A stretch of DNA of 14,678 nt. It comes from Acinetobacter sp. Lineage in GTDB: Bacteria > Pseudomonadota > Gammaproteobacteria > Pseudomonadales > Moraxellaceae. The notes beneath the pieces were generated by a model. It had not been told where the DNA came from. It did no database searches and worked only from the letters and a program-made list of their open reading frames with translations. The stretch spans positions 1 through 14,678 of the forward strand of contig SSHD01000121.1 in NCBI GenBank assembly GCA_008017255.1, written 5' to 3'. The number at the start of each line of letters is the position of its first letter. The stretch's first letter is position 1. A program made the position numbers and the translations under genes. Of the stretch, positions 1-6,108 are shown in pieces.

Positions 1-765
1 AGCGAACCAAAAACTTCGACCTTACAATCGATAAAAAATTTAAAAAATCTCAGCAAAAGTGATTTAACAGTCAATGCCAATGCCACGCAACCCGATGCGG
101 TTAAAGATCCTTTACAGCCATTGAATCGTCAAGTGTTTGCCTTTAATGATGCTTTGGATCGCAACTTTCTTAAACCTGTTGCTATTCAATATGTTGAAAA
201 AGTGCCTACCTCTGTGCGTTCACCGTACCGTCAATTTCGTAAAAACTTAGGCGAACCGTGGAATGCCGTGAATCAGGTGATTCAGGGTCGCCCAAGCCGT
301 GCGGCTAAAACTCTCGGTCGCTTTACTGTAAATACTTTAACTACTCTAGGTTTTGCCGACCCTGCACGTCGTATCGGTTTAACCGCAGAAGATGAAAACT
401 TTGGGGTGACTTTGGGCTATTACGGCGTGCCTTCTGGTCCGTATGTGATGTTGCCGTTTTTTGGTCCAAGTACTTTCCGTGACGGTGTAGGCATGGTTGC
501 AGACAGTTATGGTCGTCCACAAAAGTATTTAATGGAAGATCAAGATGGCTTGTATTACTCGACCAATGCATTACAAGTAGTCGACACCCGCGCCCAAGTG
601 CTTGATATTGAAGAAACATTAAAGGGCGATAAGTACGCCATGATTCGCGATATTTACTTACAACGCAAATCATTCCAGATTGCCGATAAACGTGGTGATT
701 CGACGGGCATTTCTTTTGTAGAAGAAGATGAGTTCGAAGATGAATTATTGAGTGACGAACAGTAA
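1..765 (+). CDS. mlaA: MlaA (VacJ) outer-membrane phospholipid-transport lipoprotein, 5' truncated
   Basis: The frame is open from the first base, so the start codon, signal peptide and lipobox lie outside the window; 254 residues are visible. MlaA is the outer-membrane lipoprotein of the Mla system; with a porin it removes phospholipids from the outer leaflet and passes them to periplasmic MlaC. The family core starts at DPLQPLNRQVFAFND (about residue 37) and runs through NLGEPWNAVNQVIQG, FTVNT, FGVTLGYYGVPSGPYVMLPFFGPSTFRD and a late DTRAQVLD, all matching E. coli MlaA in order. Before the core lies a polar Lys/Ser/Asn-rich linker. After it the protein ends in an unusual acidic tail of about 15 residues (EEDEFEDELLSDEQ) that E. 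coli MlaA lacks as far as I remember. No other mla gene is visible. Family assignment is secure; only the missing 5' end is uncertain. Confidence 0.95.
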   Translation, partial: SEPKTSTLQSIKNLKNLSKSDLTVNANATQPDAVKDPLQPLNRQVFAFNDALDRNFLKPVAIQYVEKVPTSVRSPYRQFRKNLGEPWNAVNQVIQGRPSRAAKTLGRFTVNTLTTLGFADPARRIGLTAEDENFGVTLGYYGVPSGPYVMLPFFGPSTFRDGVGMVADSYGRPQKYLMEDQDGLYYSTNALQVVDTRAQVLDIEETLKGDKYAMIRDIYLQRKSFQIADKRGDSTGISFVEEDEFEDELLSDEQ

Positions 766-793
766 GCACAGACACTACTTTACCAAACGTATA

Positions 794-820
794 CTTGCCA
801 GTGAATTCAGCGCTGGCAAG
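794..820 (+). terminator. Hairpin after mlaA, possible terminator or attenuator
   Basis: Inverted repeat CTTGCCAGTG / CGCTGGCAAG: ten pairs including one G-T, with a 7-base loop containing GAATTC bases, 28 bases after the mlaA stop. The following bases (ACTATGTTTT) hold only a short, displaced T-run, so intrinsic termination may be partial. A TTG that would extend gigA upstream lies inside this stem, which argues against that start. Confidence 0.5.
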
Positions 821-890
821 ACTATGTTTTAGGTCATCTTTCATCTATGATGAATTGAAAATGATCATACACAGGATTGGTTTTTCATCT

Positions 891-1859
891 ATGTATTTCA
901 TTCAACCCTCGCGTTCTGTATCTTGTTTAAATGAAACTTTAGCTGAGCTGCCGAGTCTACAGATCATTCAAATAGATGATTTAGACTTGTATGATCCGAC
1001 CATTATTGCCATTGCTGATGTGCAAGACTTTTTAAAACATCAATGGAAACTACCGACTGTGGTGTTAGCATTTTCTGACGAAGGTGCTGCTTTGGCGCAA
1101 GCGTGGGAAATGGGTGCTCTAGCGGGTTGGGTGTGGGATCATCTGCCGAAAAATCCGGTCCATTCTTTATTTAAAATTGATGCGCAATATAAACGCAACC
1201 AAGACAGTCGTGACTTACCATCCGCCGCAGAATTACAAAAACGTCTGCTCCCCAACCCAATTGAACTGCCGCATTATCAATTTGAATCGTTTTTTCAACC
1301 CTCGGCTTATTTGTCAGGCGATTGGTATGATTATTGGCAGGTGAATGATGATGAAGTGCTGTTTTACCTCGCCGATGTATCTGGGCATGGTGTGACCAGT
1401 AGCTTACTCACCTCATGGATGGCTGCCTTTCATGGTCGTGCCAAAAGCCCAAGTGAATTGATTCACAAACTAAATGCCATGTTGGTACAAGAAAACATTG
1501 AAAAACACATTACCATGGTGGCCGGTATTTTGAATTTACGCAGTAATGAAATCTGCTGGTCGAGTGCAGGACATTATCCGCCGCCGATTATTTTCGAACC
1601 CAATCAAGCGCCGCAAATTTTAACCACCAGTAGCTTCCCACTCGGCTTAACCGAAGATTTAGAGGTTGAGGAACACCGTTGTGTGTTGAATCCACATGCA
1701 CGGTTTATTTTGTGCTCCGATGGTGCACTAGAACCTTATGATGGCGGCTTGAATGATCAGTTTGATCAACTACTGGAACATCTGCAAAATGATTCATTCC
1801 ACCCCCCGCACCATGTAGCCGATGATATTGCGATACTCAGCTTGCGCCGAATGAATTAA
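891..1859 (+). CDS. gigA: GigA-like SpoIIE/PP2C-type protein phosphatase with short receiver-like N-terminus
   Basis: From ATG 891 the product has 322 residues. Residues 1 to about 95 look like a short receiver (REC) fold: beta strands MYFIQPS, LQIIQI, TIIAIADV, TVVLAF, then the AWEMGALAGWVW region. The acidic pair normally ending strand 1 is absent; Asp43, Ser62 and Lys87 are possible remnants. A linker with the RsbU-like motif AAELQKRLLPNP (about 112-122) leads to a PP2C/SpoIIE domain with all metal-binding acids: SGDWYDYW (Asp144), ADVSGHG (Asp162), SSAGHYPPP (224-232), CSDGALE (Asp277), DDIAIL (Asp311/312). Established: A. baumannii GigA is such a phosphatase and dephosphorylates GigB, affecting stress resistance and virulence. 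The next gene is the STAS partner. Start choice: 891 places strand 1 at the N-terminus; in-frame ATG 861 (332 aa) is the alternative. Neither has a good Shine-Dalgarno site. Confidence 0.9.
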   Translation: MYFIQPSRSVSCLNETLAELPSLQIIQIDDLDLYDPTIIAIADVQDFLKHQWKLPTVVLAFSDEGAALAQAWEMGALAGWVWDHLPKNPVHSLFKIDAQYKRNQDSRDLPSAAELQKRLLPNPIELPHYQFESFFQPSAYLSGDWYDYWQVNDDEVLFYLADVSGHGVTSSLLTSWMAAFHGRAKSPSELIHKLNAMLVQENIEKHITMVAGILNLRSNEICWSSAGHYPPPIIFEPNQAPQILTTSSFPLGLTEDLEVEEHRCVLNPHARFILCSDGALEPYDGGLNDQFDQLLEHLQNDSFHPPHHVADDIAILSLRRMN

Positions 1860-1901
1860 CTTCAAAATCAATATCTTAACCAGTTAACAGCATGCAAGTA
1901 C

Positions 1902-1930
1902 TTGTGTCTAGAATATCACTATGGGATAAT
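1902..1930 (+). promoter_or_regulatory. Candidate sigma-70 promoter for the gigB-like gene
   Basis: TTGTGT (1902-1907), a 17-base spacer, then GATAAT (1925-1930), preceded by TGG so that it reads as an extended -10 (TG-N-GATAAT). Start of transcription would be near 1937, about 25 bases before the gigB ATG. The -35 is weak (3 of 6), the extended -10 strong. It lies in the 102-base gap between the two genes. Confidence 0.5.
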
Positions 1931-1961
1931 TTGACATCCTTTCTCTGAAAATGGCATTTAT

Positions 1962-2483
1962 ATGTCAACAGGTCATGTTGAATATGCAAGCTTAGATGGT
2001 ACGCATATTTTCAAACTTATTGGCGAAGTACGCGCTCACTCTTGTATCAGTTTAGACAAATTACTTGGCAAGATTGAACAACAGCAAAATGTTGTAGGCG
2101 CGATAGTTGATTTAACCCAAACAACTTTTATTGACAGCACCGTGTTAGGCGTACTGGCAAAACTAGGGTTAAAGCTCAAACAAGTCCATCAAATTCAAGC
2201 AGTTATGCTATCCACCAATGCAGATATTAGCACCTTAGCCAACAGTATGGGGCTAGGGCAAGTGTTTGTGATTTTGGATTATTGCGGTGACCCGAATGTA
2301 TGTACGTTGGAGTTGACCGAGGAACAAGTTACGCATAGTGCAATGCTTACCACCGTTTTAGAGGCGCACAAAGCCCTAATGCGCTTGAACAAAAATAACC
2401 AAAATATGTTTGAACCACTGGTCAAGCAATTGCAACAAGAGCAAGATTGCTTAAACCTCGATACCCACAAGCAAAATGCTTAA
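1962..2483 (+). CDS. gigB: GigB-like STAS-domain anti-sigma factor antagonist
   Basis: 173 residues. Residues 1 to about 108 form a STAS domain (alternating strands and helices: FKLIGEV, AIVDLTQTTFIDSTVLGVLAKLG, AVMLSTN, LGQVFVILD). The FIDSTVLGVL motif carries the phospho-acceptor Ser59 in this numbering, at the position of the regulatory serine of SpoIIAA/RsbV proteins. After the domain, residues about 115-173 are a polar, probably helical extension (EEQVTHSAMLTTVLEAHKALMRL, MFEPLVKQLQQEQ), longer than classical SpoIIAA-type antagonists. In A. baumannii GigB is the substrate of GigA and has been linked to the nitrogen phosphotransferase protein NPr; that role is carried over by family and position. 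No anti-sigma kinase gene lies next to it. It has no clear Shine-Dalgarno site. The amidase gene starts 22 bases after its stop. Confidence 0.88.
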   Translation: MSTGHVEYASLDGTHIFKLIGEVRAHSCISLDKLLGKIEQQQNVVGAIVDLTQTTFIDSTVLGVLAKLGLKLKQVHQIQAVMLSTNADISTLANSMGLGQVFVILDYCGDPNVCTLELTEEQVTHSAMLTTVLEAHKALMRLNKNNQNMFEPLVKQLQQEQDCLNLDTHKQNA

Positions 2484-2505
2484 GTAAGCCGCTTGCAAGC
2501 CCGCT

Positions 2506-3333
2506 ATGACTTTCCTTGCCGTTGTTCAAATGAATGCTCAAGATGACATTGAAGCCAACTTCCGTGTCATAGAGTCATTGATTCAACAAGGCAAGGCGCA
2601 AGGCGCTGAATTGATTGTTTTTCCTGAAAACTTTGTCTGTTTTGCCGCAGGAAAGCAACGTGAAACCGCAGTGCAATTTGAAAGTATTCAACAGCGCTTA
2701 GAGCAACTGGCACAACAGTACCAAATTTGGATTGTGGCAGGTACTTTGCCTTGCCCTTTTCGTCCCGATGGTTCGATTATCACCGATGGTCGGGTGCGTA
2801 CCGCAAGTTTATGTATTAGCCCAGAACGCACCGAAGCGCGTTATGACAAGATTCATTTATTTGATGTTCAAGTAGGCGATGCAGTCGGTGGTTATCAGGA
2901 ATCTGCGGTGTTTGAACCGGGCGATGCGGTGGTGGTTGCCAAAACTCCGTTTGGCAATATTGGTTTAATGGTCTGTTATGACTTACGTTTTGCTGAATTA
3001 TCGCTGATGCTGCGTGCCCAAGGCGCAGATATGTTGACTGCACCCTCTGCATTTACTTATACGACGGGACAAATGCATTGGCAATTGTTATTACAGGCGC
3101 GCGCCATAGACAGTCAATGTCAAGTTTTAGGCGCTGCGCAACAAGGTTGGCATGTCAATCATACACGGCAGACGTGGGGACATGCTATGGCAACACATGC
3201 ACAAGGTCGTGTGCTTGGCGAAGTCACAGATGCAGGTGCGCAATTGACAGTCGTGCCATTTGATTTAGCAGAACAAAACCATATCCGCAGCGCCATGCCT
3301 TTGCTGCAACATCATCGATTGATTCATTTATAG
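2506..3333 (+). CDS. Carbon-nitrogen hydrolase, nitrilase superfamily, Nit1-like amidase
   Basis: 275 residues, full length for the Nit branch of the nitrilase superfamily. The catalytic triad is intact: Glu41 in VFPENF, Lys115 in YDKIHLFD and Cys157 in MVCYDLRF. The stretch YDKIHLFDVQVG followed by YQES and FEPGD is typical of Nit1-type deaminated glutathione amidases, which hydrolyse the amide of glutathione that has been transaminated by mistake; this is a metabolite-repair function in the cytosol. I infer that substrate from motif similarity only; omega-amidase-like activity on other short amides is possible. The N-terminus MTFLAVVQMNA is the usual first strand, so the ATG is right although no Shine-Dalgarno is visible: the space before it holds the palindrome GCTTGCAAGC (2491-2500). 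It follows the gigB-like gene by 22 bases and is probably co-transcribed with it. It converges on tetR with a 13-base gap. Confidence 0.9.
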   Translation: MTFLAVVQMNAQDDIEANFRVIESLIQQGKAQGAELIVFPENFVCFAAGKQRETAVQFESIQQRLEQLAQQYQIWIVAGTLPCPFRPDGSIITDGRVRTASLCISPERTEARYDKIHLFDVQVGDAVGGYQESAVFEPGDAVVVAKTPFGNIGLMVCYDLRFAELSLMLRAQGADMLTAPSAFTYTTGQMHWQLLLQARAIDSQCQVLGAAQQGWHVNHTRQTWGHAMATHAQGRVLGEVTDAGAQLTVVPFDLAEQNHIRSAMPLLQHHRLIHL

Positions 3334-3346
3334 TTTTTAGCCGCAT

Positions 3347-4012
3347 TTAGGATTTGCTTACAGCACCATCAATGCCGTTCATAAACACATGAATAATCGC
3401 CACAATTTCATCGCTCAACTGTTGCAGAGTTAAGGTTTGATTGACCAACCATTCTGCCATGAGCTCATTAATACCACCGACAATCGCAATTGCCATCCAA
3501 TGATAGTTTCTTTTAGGCAATTGATACTGTGCAGCAATCGCATTCATAAAGGCTTCCATGTGTCCTGCGATGGTATGAATCACTTCTCGGCGGCGCTGTT
3601 CAACGCTGCGACTGGCCCCAACAACCTCGAGCACACCTACCTGCGCACGGCGTTTGTCCTGTAAATACTGACTCACTAAAGCTTGAATCACCTGTTGCAT
3701 TTTTTCTTGCAAATTTTGATGCTCTGACAACATGGCGGTGAGTAGGCCCACGCTCAATTCATTCACAATTTGATCGTACAGTGCCAATAATAGCTCTTCA
3801 CGCCCTGCAAAAACCTGATAAAAATGTCGAGTAGTGACTTTGGCTTCAGAACATAACGCCTCAATGGTGGTGTTGGCATAGCCTTGTGTTGCAAAAAGTT
3901 CTAATGCAGCTTGCAACAACCGTTCACGTCTTTCTAAAACACGATCTTCCGCATTTTTTTTAGCGTATACGCGCTTAGCTGTTGATTTAGCTTGACTTTC
4001 AAAATTTGACAA
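3347..4012 (-). CDS. TetR/AcrR-family transcriptional regulator
   Basis: 221 residues from a TTG start. A Lys-rich N-terminal tail (1-25) precedes the TetR DNA-binding domain: RRERLLQAALELFATQGYANTTIEALCSEAKVTTRHFYQVFAGREELLLALYD (about 29-80), with the helix-turn-helix at about 48-67. The rest is a helical ligand-binding and dimer domain with no recognisable ligand signature; HTH position 3 carries TTRHFYQVF instead of the more common STGTLYHYF-like form. The TTG is chosen because AGGAAAG (4018-4024 on the - strand) sits 8 bases upstream and no internal ATG precedes the HTH. It is divergent from the MBL-fold/SDR pair; by family habit it probably represses that pair and possibly itself. Ligand unknown. 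Confidence 0.9.
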   Translation of the reverse strand: MSNFESQAKSTAKRVYAKKNAEDRVLERRERLLQAALELFATQGYANTTIEALCSEAKVTTRHFYQVFAGREELLLALYDQIVNELSVGLLTAMLSEHQNLQEKMQQVIQALVSQYLQDKRRAQVGVLEVVGASRSVEQRRREVIHTIAGHMEAFMNAIAAQYQLPKRNYHWMAIAIVGGINELMAEWLVNQTLTLQQLSDEIVAIIHVFMNGIDGAVSKS

Positions 4013-4034
4013 GAAATCTTTCCTAAATTATATT
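4006..4034 (+). promoter_or_regulatory. Near-consensus sigma-70 promoter for the MBL-fold/SDR operon
   Basis: TTGACA (4006-4011, perfect -35), a 17-base spacer and TATATT (4029-4034, 5 of 6 for the -10). Transcription would start near 4041, about 67 bases before the MBL-fold ATG. The -35 overlaps the first codons of tetR on the opposite strand. Such a strong promoter fits a gene that is normally held repressed. Confidence 0.75.
4018..4024 (-). promoter_or_regulatory. Ribosome binding site supporting the TTG start of tetR
   Basis: AGGAAAG on the - strand, with 8 bases between AGGA and the TTG at 4012-4010. It is the main reason for accepting a non-ATG start for the TetR gene. Confidence 0.7.
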
Positions 4035-4054
4035 ATGCACATGACTCAGGGCAA
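4027..4054 (-). promoter_or_regulatory. Possible tetR promoter, back to back with the operon promoter
   Basis: Read on the - strand: TTGCCC (4054-4049), 16-base spacer, TATAAT (4032-4027, perfect -10). Its -10 overlaps that of the + strand promoter. A start of transcription near 4020 would cut into the tetR Shine-Dalgarno site (4024-4018), so either the start is slightly different, the message is nearly leaderless, or this match is accidental. Confidence 0.4.
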
Positions 4055-4065
4055 CTGTGACAGTT
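4053..4065. promoter_or_regulatory. Perfect 13-bp palindrome, candidate TetR operator
   Basis: AACTGT-G-ACAGTT, two perfect 6-base arms around one base. It lies 12 to 24 bases after the predicted + strand start of transcription and overlaps the -35 of the possible tetR promoter, where a bound dimer could block both. Similar flanks (GGGC on the left, TTGCC on the right) extend the symmetry with one base shift. Role as operator is inferred from position and symmetry. Confidence 0.5.
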
Positions 4066-4094
4066 TGCCATAAAACAATCATTTCAATAGATGT

Positions 4095-4100
4095 AAAGGA
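4095..4100 (+). promoter_or_regulatory. Ribosome binding site fixing the MBL-fold start at ATG 4108
   Basis: AAAGGA, 7 bases before ATG 4108. The frame is open upstream to a GTG at 4057, but that GTG lies within the palindrome and has no such site, so 4108 is preferred. Confidence 0.8.
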
Positions 4101-4107
4101 TAGCATT

Positions 4108-5178
4108 ATGGGCATTATTGTTCCATTTAACCATTTTGATGGCACCCGTGATGCCATCCGACCGCTTGAACGCATTGATAATATTCGTGAAGCAGCGAAA
4201 GACTTTCGTGCAACCATGTTAAGTCAGCCGAAAGTTTTGTTTTATAAGACTTTTGAATTAATTCGTGTGCCTTATCCTGCAAAATATGGTTATTTAAACG
4301 CTTTTAGCCTACCAACCCCGTTTATCCATCTGTGCAATAAACTCTTTGTCATTCAATTTAATAGCGATGACGGCATCAAAACCTTATTAGTCAGCCCATC
4401 AGATTGGGAAAACCAACGTGAAACACCTTTCTTCGCACAGCTTGAAGAAAGTGCTGGTGTTTTCTCTAAGACCATGGAAAAAATCATCTTTAAATTTCCT
4501 AATACTGTTTTAGGTGTTTTGGCACAACTGGGCTTAAAACCTGAAGATATCGACTACATTACTTACGATCATTTACATACTCAAAACGTGACGCGCTGGC
4601 TTGGGGGGCAAGGTCAGGCTGCGATTTTCCCAAATGCAAAATTATTGGTCATGCGTGAAGAATGGGAAAGTTCATTGTCTTTATTGCCTTGGCAAAATCA
4701 ATGGTATTGCCCAAATGGCGTTCAAGGCATTGATGAAAGTCGCATCGAGCTTTTAGATGACAGCGTGTTTTTAGGTGATGGTTCAGTTGCATTGATGCGC
4801 ACTAAAGGACATACCGAAGGTAATCATTCGATTGTGGCACATACCGATCAAGGTTTACTGGTGACTTCAGAAAATGGGGTCAGTATGGATTCTTATGCCC
4901 CTATTCATTCTAAAATTTCAGGTTTGGCGGCTTATGCTAAACGCACCCAAGCCGAAGTCATTATCAATGGCAATACACTTGAATGCGGTAATGATCAGTA
5001 TTTGTCGATGATTCAAGAAAAAGAAGTGGCTGGTCGTTGGCCGAAAGATGAGCGTTTCTACAACATGGCGCTGTCTTCTGAATCTGATGGTTTTCACTTA
5101 TTCCCAGGAACAACCCCAACGGCACGCATGGGTGAATTAGAATTCGGTCGTTTAACCCTTCCAGCAGCAAAGGCTTAA
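4108..5178 (+). CDS. Metallo-beta-lactamase-fold protein with degenerate metal site
   Basis: 356 residues. The C-terminal two thirds resemble the MBL hydrolase fold: a first histidine motif YDHLHTQNVTRWLGG (153-167), a substrate-edge region PNAKLLVMREEW, the second histidine motif KGHTEGNHSIV (233-243) and LLVTSENGV (250-258). Compared with the canonical HxHxDH, the two histidines are present (His155, His157) but the DH pair is Gln159-Asn160; the usual Asp after the second motif appears as Glu255. His235 is kept. So one metal site may survive and the second looks lost or rebuilt. An N-terminal region of about 140 residues with no motif I recognise precedes it. It is followed 3 bases later by an SDR gene and is probably its co-translated partner. 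Hydrolase, non-catalytic binding protein, or altered-metal enzyme are all possible; substrate unknown. Confidence 0.8.
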   Translation: MGIIVPFNHFDGTRDAIRPLERIDNIREAAKDFRATMLSQPKVLFYKTFELIRVPYPAKYGYLNAFSLPTPFIHLCNKLFVIQFNSDDGIKTLLVSPSDWENQRETPFFAQLEESAGVFSKTMEKIIFKFPNTVLGVLAQLGLKPEDIDYITYDHLHTQNVTRWLGGQGQAAIFPNAKLLVMREEWESSLSLLPWQNQWYCPNGVQGIDESRIELLDDSVFLGDGSVALMRTKGHTEGNHSIVAHTDQGLLVTSENGVSMDSYAPIHSKISGLAAYAKRTQAEVIINGNTLECGNDQYLSMIQEKEVAGRWPKDERFYNMALSSESDGFHLFPGTTPTARMGELEFGRLTLPAAKA

Positions 5179-5181
5179 GAC

Positions 5182-5979
5182 ATGAATAATATTTTTATGG
5201 TGACTGGTGCTGCCTCTGGTATTGGACAAGCGCTTACACAACGTCTGTTAAAAGACGGCAAAAAAGTCTGTGCCTGTGATATTGACTTTGCACGTTTAGA
5301 AAGCACTTATGCGGCATATAGCGCCGATCAATTGTTGCTACAGAAGTTAGATGTGCGCCAAAGTCAAAACTGGAACAGTGTGGTTGAGCAAGTGCTACAA
5401 AAATGGCAGAAAATAGATGTGTTGTGCAATGTCGCTGGTGTGTTGAAAGAAAACTGGGTGATGGATAGCAGCGCCAATGAAGTAGATTTGCATTTTGATA
5501 TCAACGTCAAAGGCACGATTTTCGGTACACAGTCGGTATTGCCAAGCATGCGTGCGCAATCTGCGGGGCATATTATTAATATGGCGTCACTCGCTGCGCT
5601 CTCGCCTGTGCCGGGCTTGTCACTGTACAGTGCGAGTAAATTTGCAGTGCGTAGTTACTCAATTTCTGCTGGTATGGAGTTGGCTGAATACGGCATCGCT
5701 GTGACCGCGATTTGCCCAGATGCAGTCCAAACACCCATGCTTGATCAGCAAAAAGGCAAGGTACAAGCGGCACTGACTTTTTCGGGTAGCAGCAGCTTAA
5801 CCACCGATGAAGTGGTCAATTCGATTTATACCGCTTTAAAAAATAAGCCTTTAGAAATGGTGTTGCCACCTATGCGTGGGTTGATTGCCAAATTAAGCAA
5901 TGCTTTCCCAGAACTTGCGGCGGGTCAAGTAGGTCGTTTCCGTAAAAAAGGCATGAAGCGGCAGACAAAAGTTGATTAA
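5182..5979 (+). CDS. Short-chain dehydrogenase/reductase (SDR), classical type
   Basis: 265 residues. It is an NAD(P)-dependent oxidoreductase with the complete classical SDR signature: TGAASGIG cofactor loop (8-15), an acidic Asp33/Asp35 region after strand 2 (ACDIDFARLE) that suggests NAD(H) preference, LDV near 57, NVAG (83-86), Asn108, Ser136 in INMAS, and YSASK with Tyr149 and Lys153, followed by CPDAVQTPM. The C-terminus ends in a basic patch (RFRKKGMKRQTK). Its ATG is 3 bases after the stop of the MBL-fold gene, with the ribosome site (AAGG) inside that gene's end, so the two are translationally coupled. The substrate cannot be read from sequence; a hydroxy or keto group on a lipid or small hydrophobic molecule is a guess. 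Confidence 0.92.
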   Translation: MNNIFMVTGAASGIGQALTQRLLKDGKKVCACDIDFARLESTYAAYSADQLLLQKLDVRQSQNWNSVVEQVLQKWQKIDVLCNVAGVLKENWVMDSSANEVDLHFDINVKGTIFGTQSVLPSMRAQSAGHIINMASLAALSPVPGLSLYSASKFAVRSYSISAGMELAEYGIAVTAICPDAVQTPMLDQQKGKVQAALTFSGSSSLTTDEVVNSIYTALKNKPLEMVLPPMRGLIAKLSNAFPELAAGQVGRFRKKGMKRQTKVD

Positions 5980-6009
5980 GCATTAGGCAATTGAAGATGC
6001 AGTAAACAA

Positions 6010-6037
6010 TAAGCCGAAAGATTCGTCTTTCGGCTTA
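6010..6037 (+). terminator. Perfect 12-bp hairpin with TTCG loop after the SDR gene
   Basis: TAAGCCGAAAGA - TTCG - TCTTTCGGCTTA: twelve perfect pairs with a stable tetraloop, 30 bases after the SDR stop. The following bases (TGTTCTATCTC) are moderately T-rich. As a perfect stem it could also stop transcription coming from gspE on the other strand. Confidence 0.75.
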
Positions 6038-6082
6038 TGTTCTATCTCAAAGCCGTAACAACCAAACATAGTATTATGATAA

Positions 6083-6108
6083 GTCGTATATTGGCTAAGC
6101 CAAACGAC
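6083..6108 (-). terminator. Hairpin directly after the gspE stop codon
   Basis: On the - strand, GTCGT-TTGGC, loop TTA, GCCAA-TAT-ACGAC: ten pairs with a 3-base bulge, starting at the base after the gspE TAG and followed by TTATCATAATAC. This could be the gspE terminator or a 3' end stabiliser; the T-run is weak. Confidence 0.4.

Noticed and set aside
341..844. Open frame on the - strand over mlaA and the following gap
   Set aside because: It is antisense to the conserved MlaA core, its product is rich in His/Arg/Ser with no recognisable domain, and it runs through the hairpin.
795..890. Upstream extension of the gigA-like gene from TTG 795 (354 residues)
   Set aside because: The TTG lies inside the hairpin at 794-820, has no ribosome site, and the added residues do not resemble a domain start.
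1951..1995. Short out-of-frame reading frame (14 codons) overlapping the gigB start, possible leader peptide
   Set aside because: No ribosome site and no amino-acid bias that would suggest attenuation.
4057..4107. GTG 4057 as the start of the MBL-fold gene
   Set aside because: It lies in the palindrome and close to the transcript start; ATG 4108 has AAAGGA at 7 bases.
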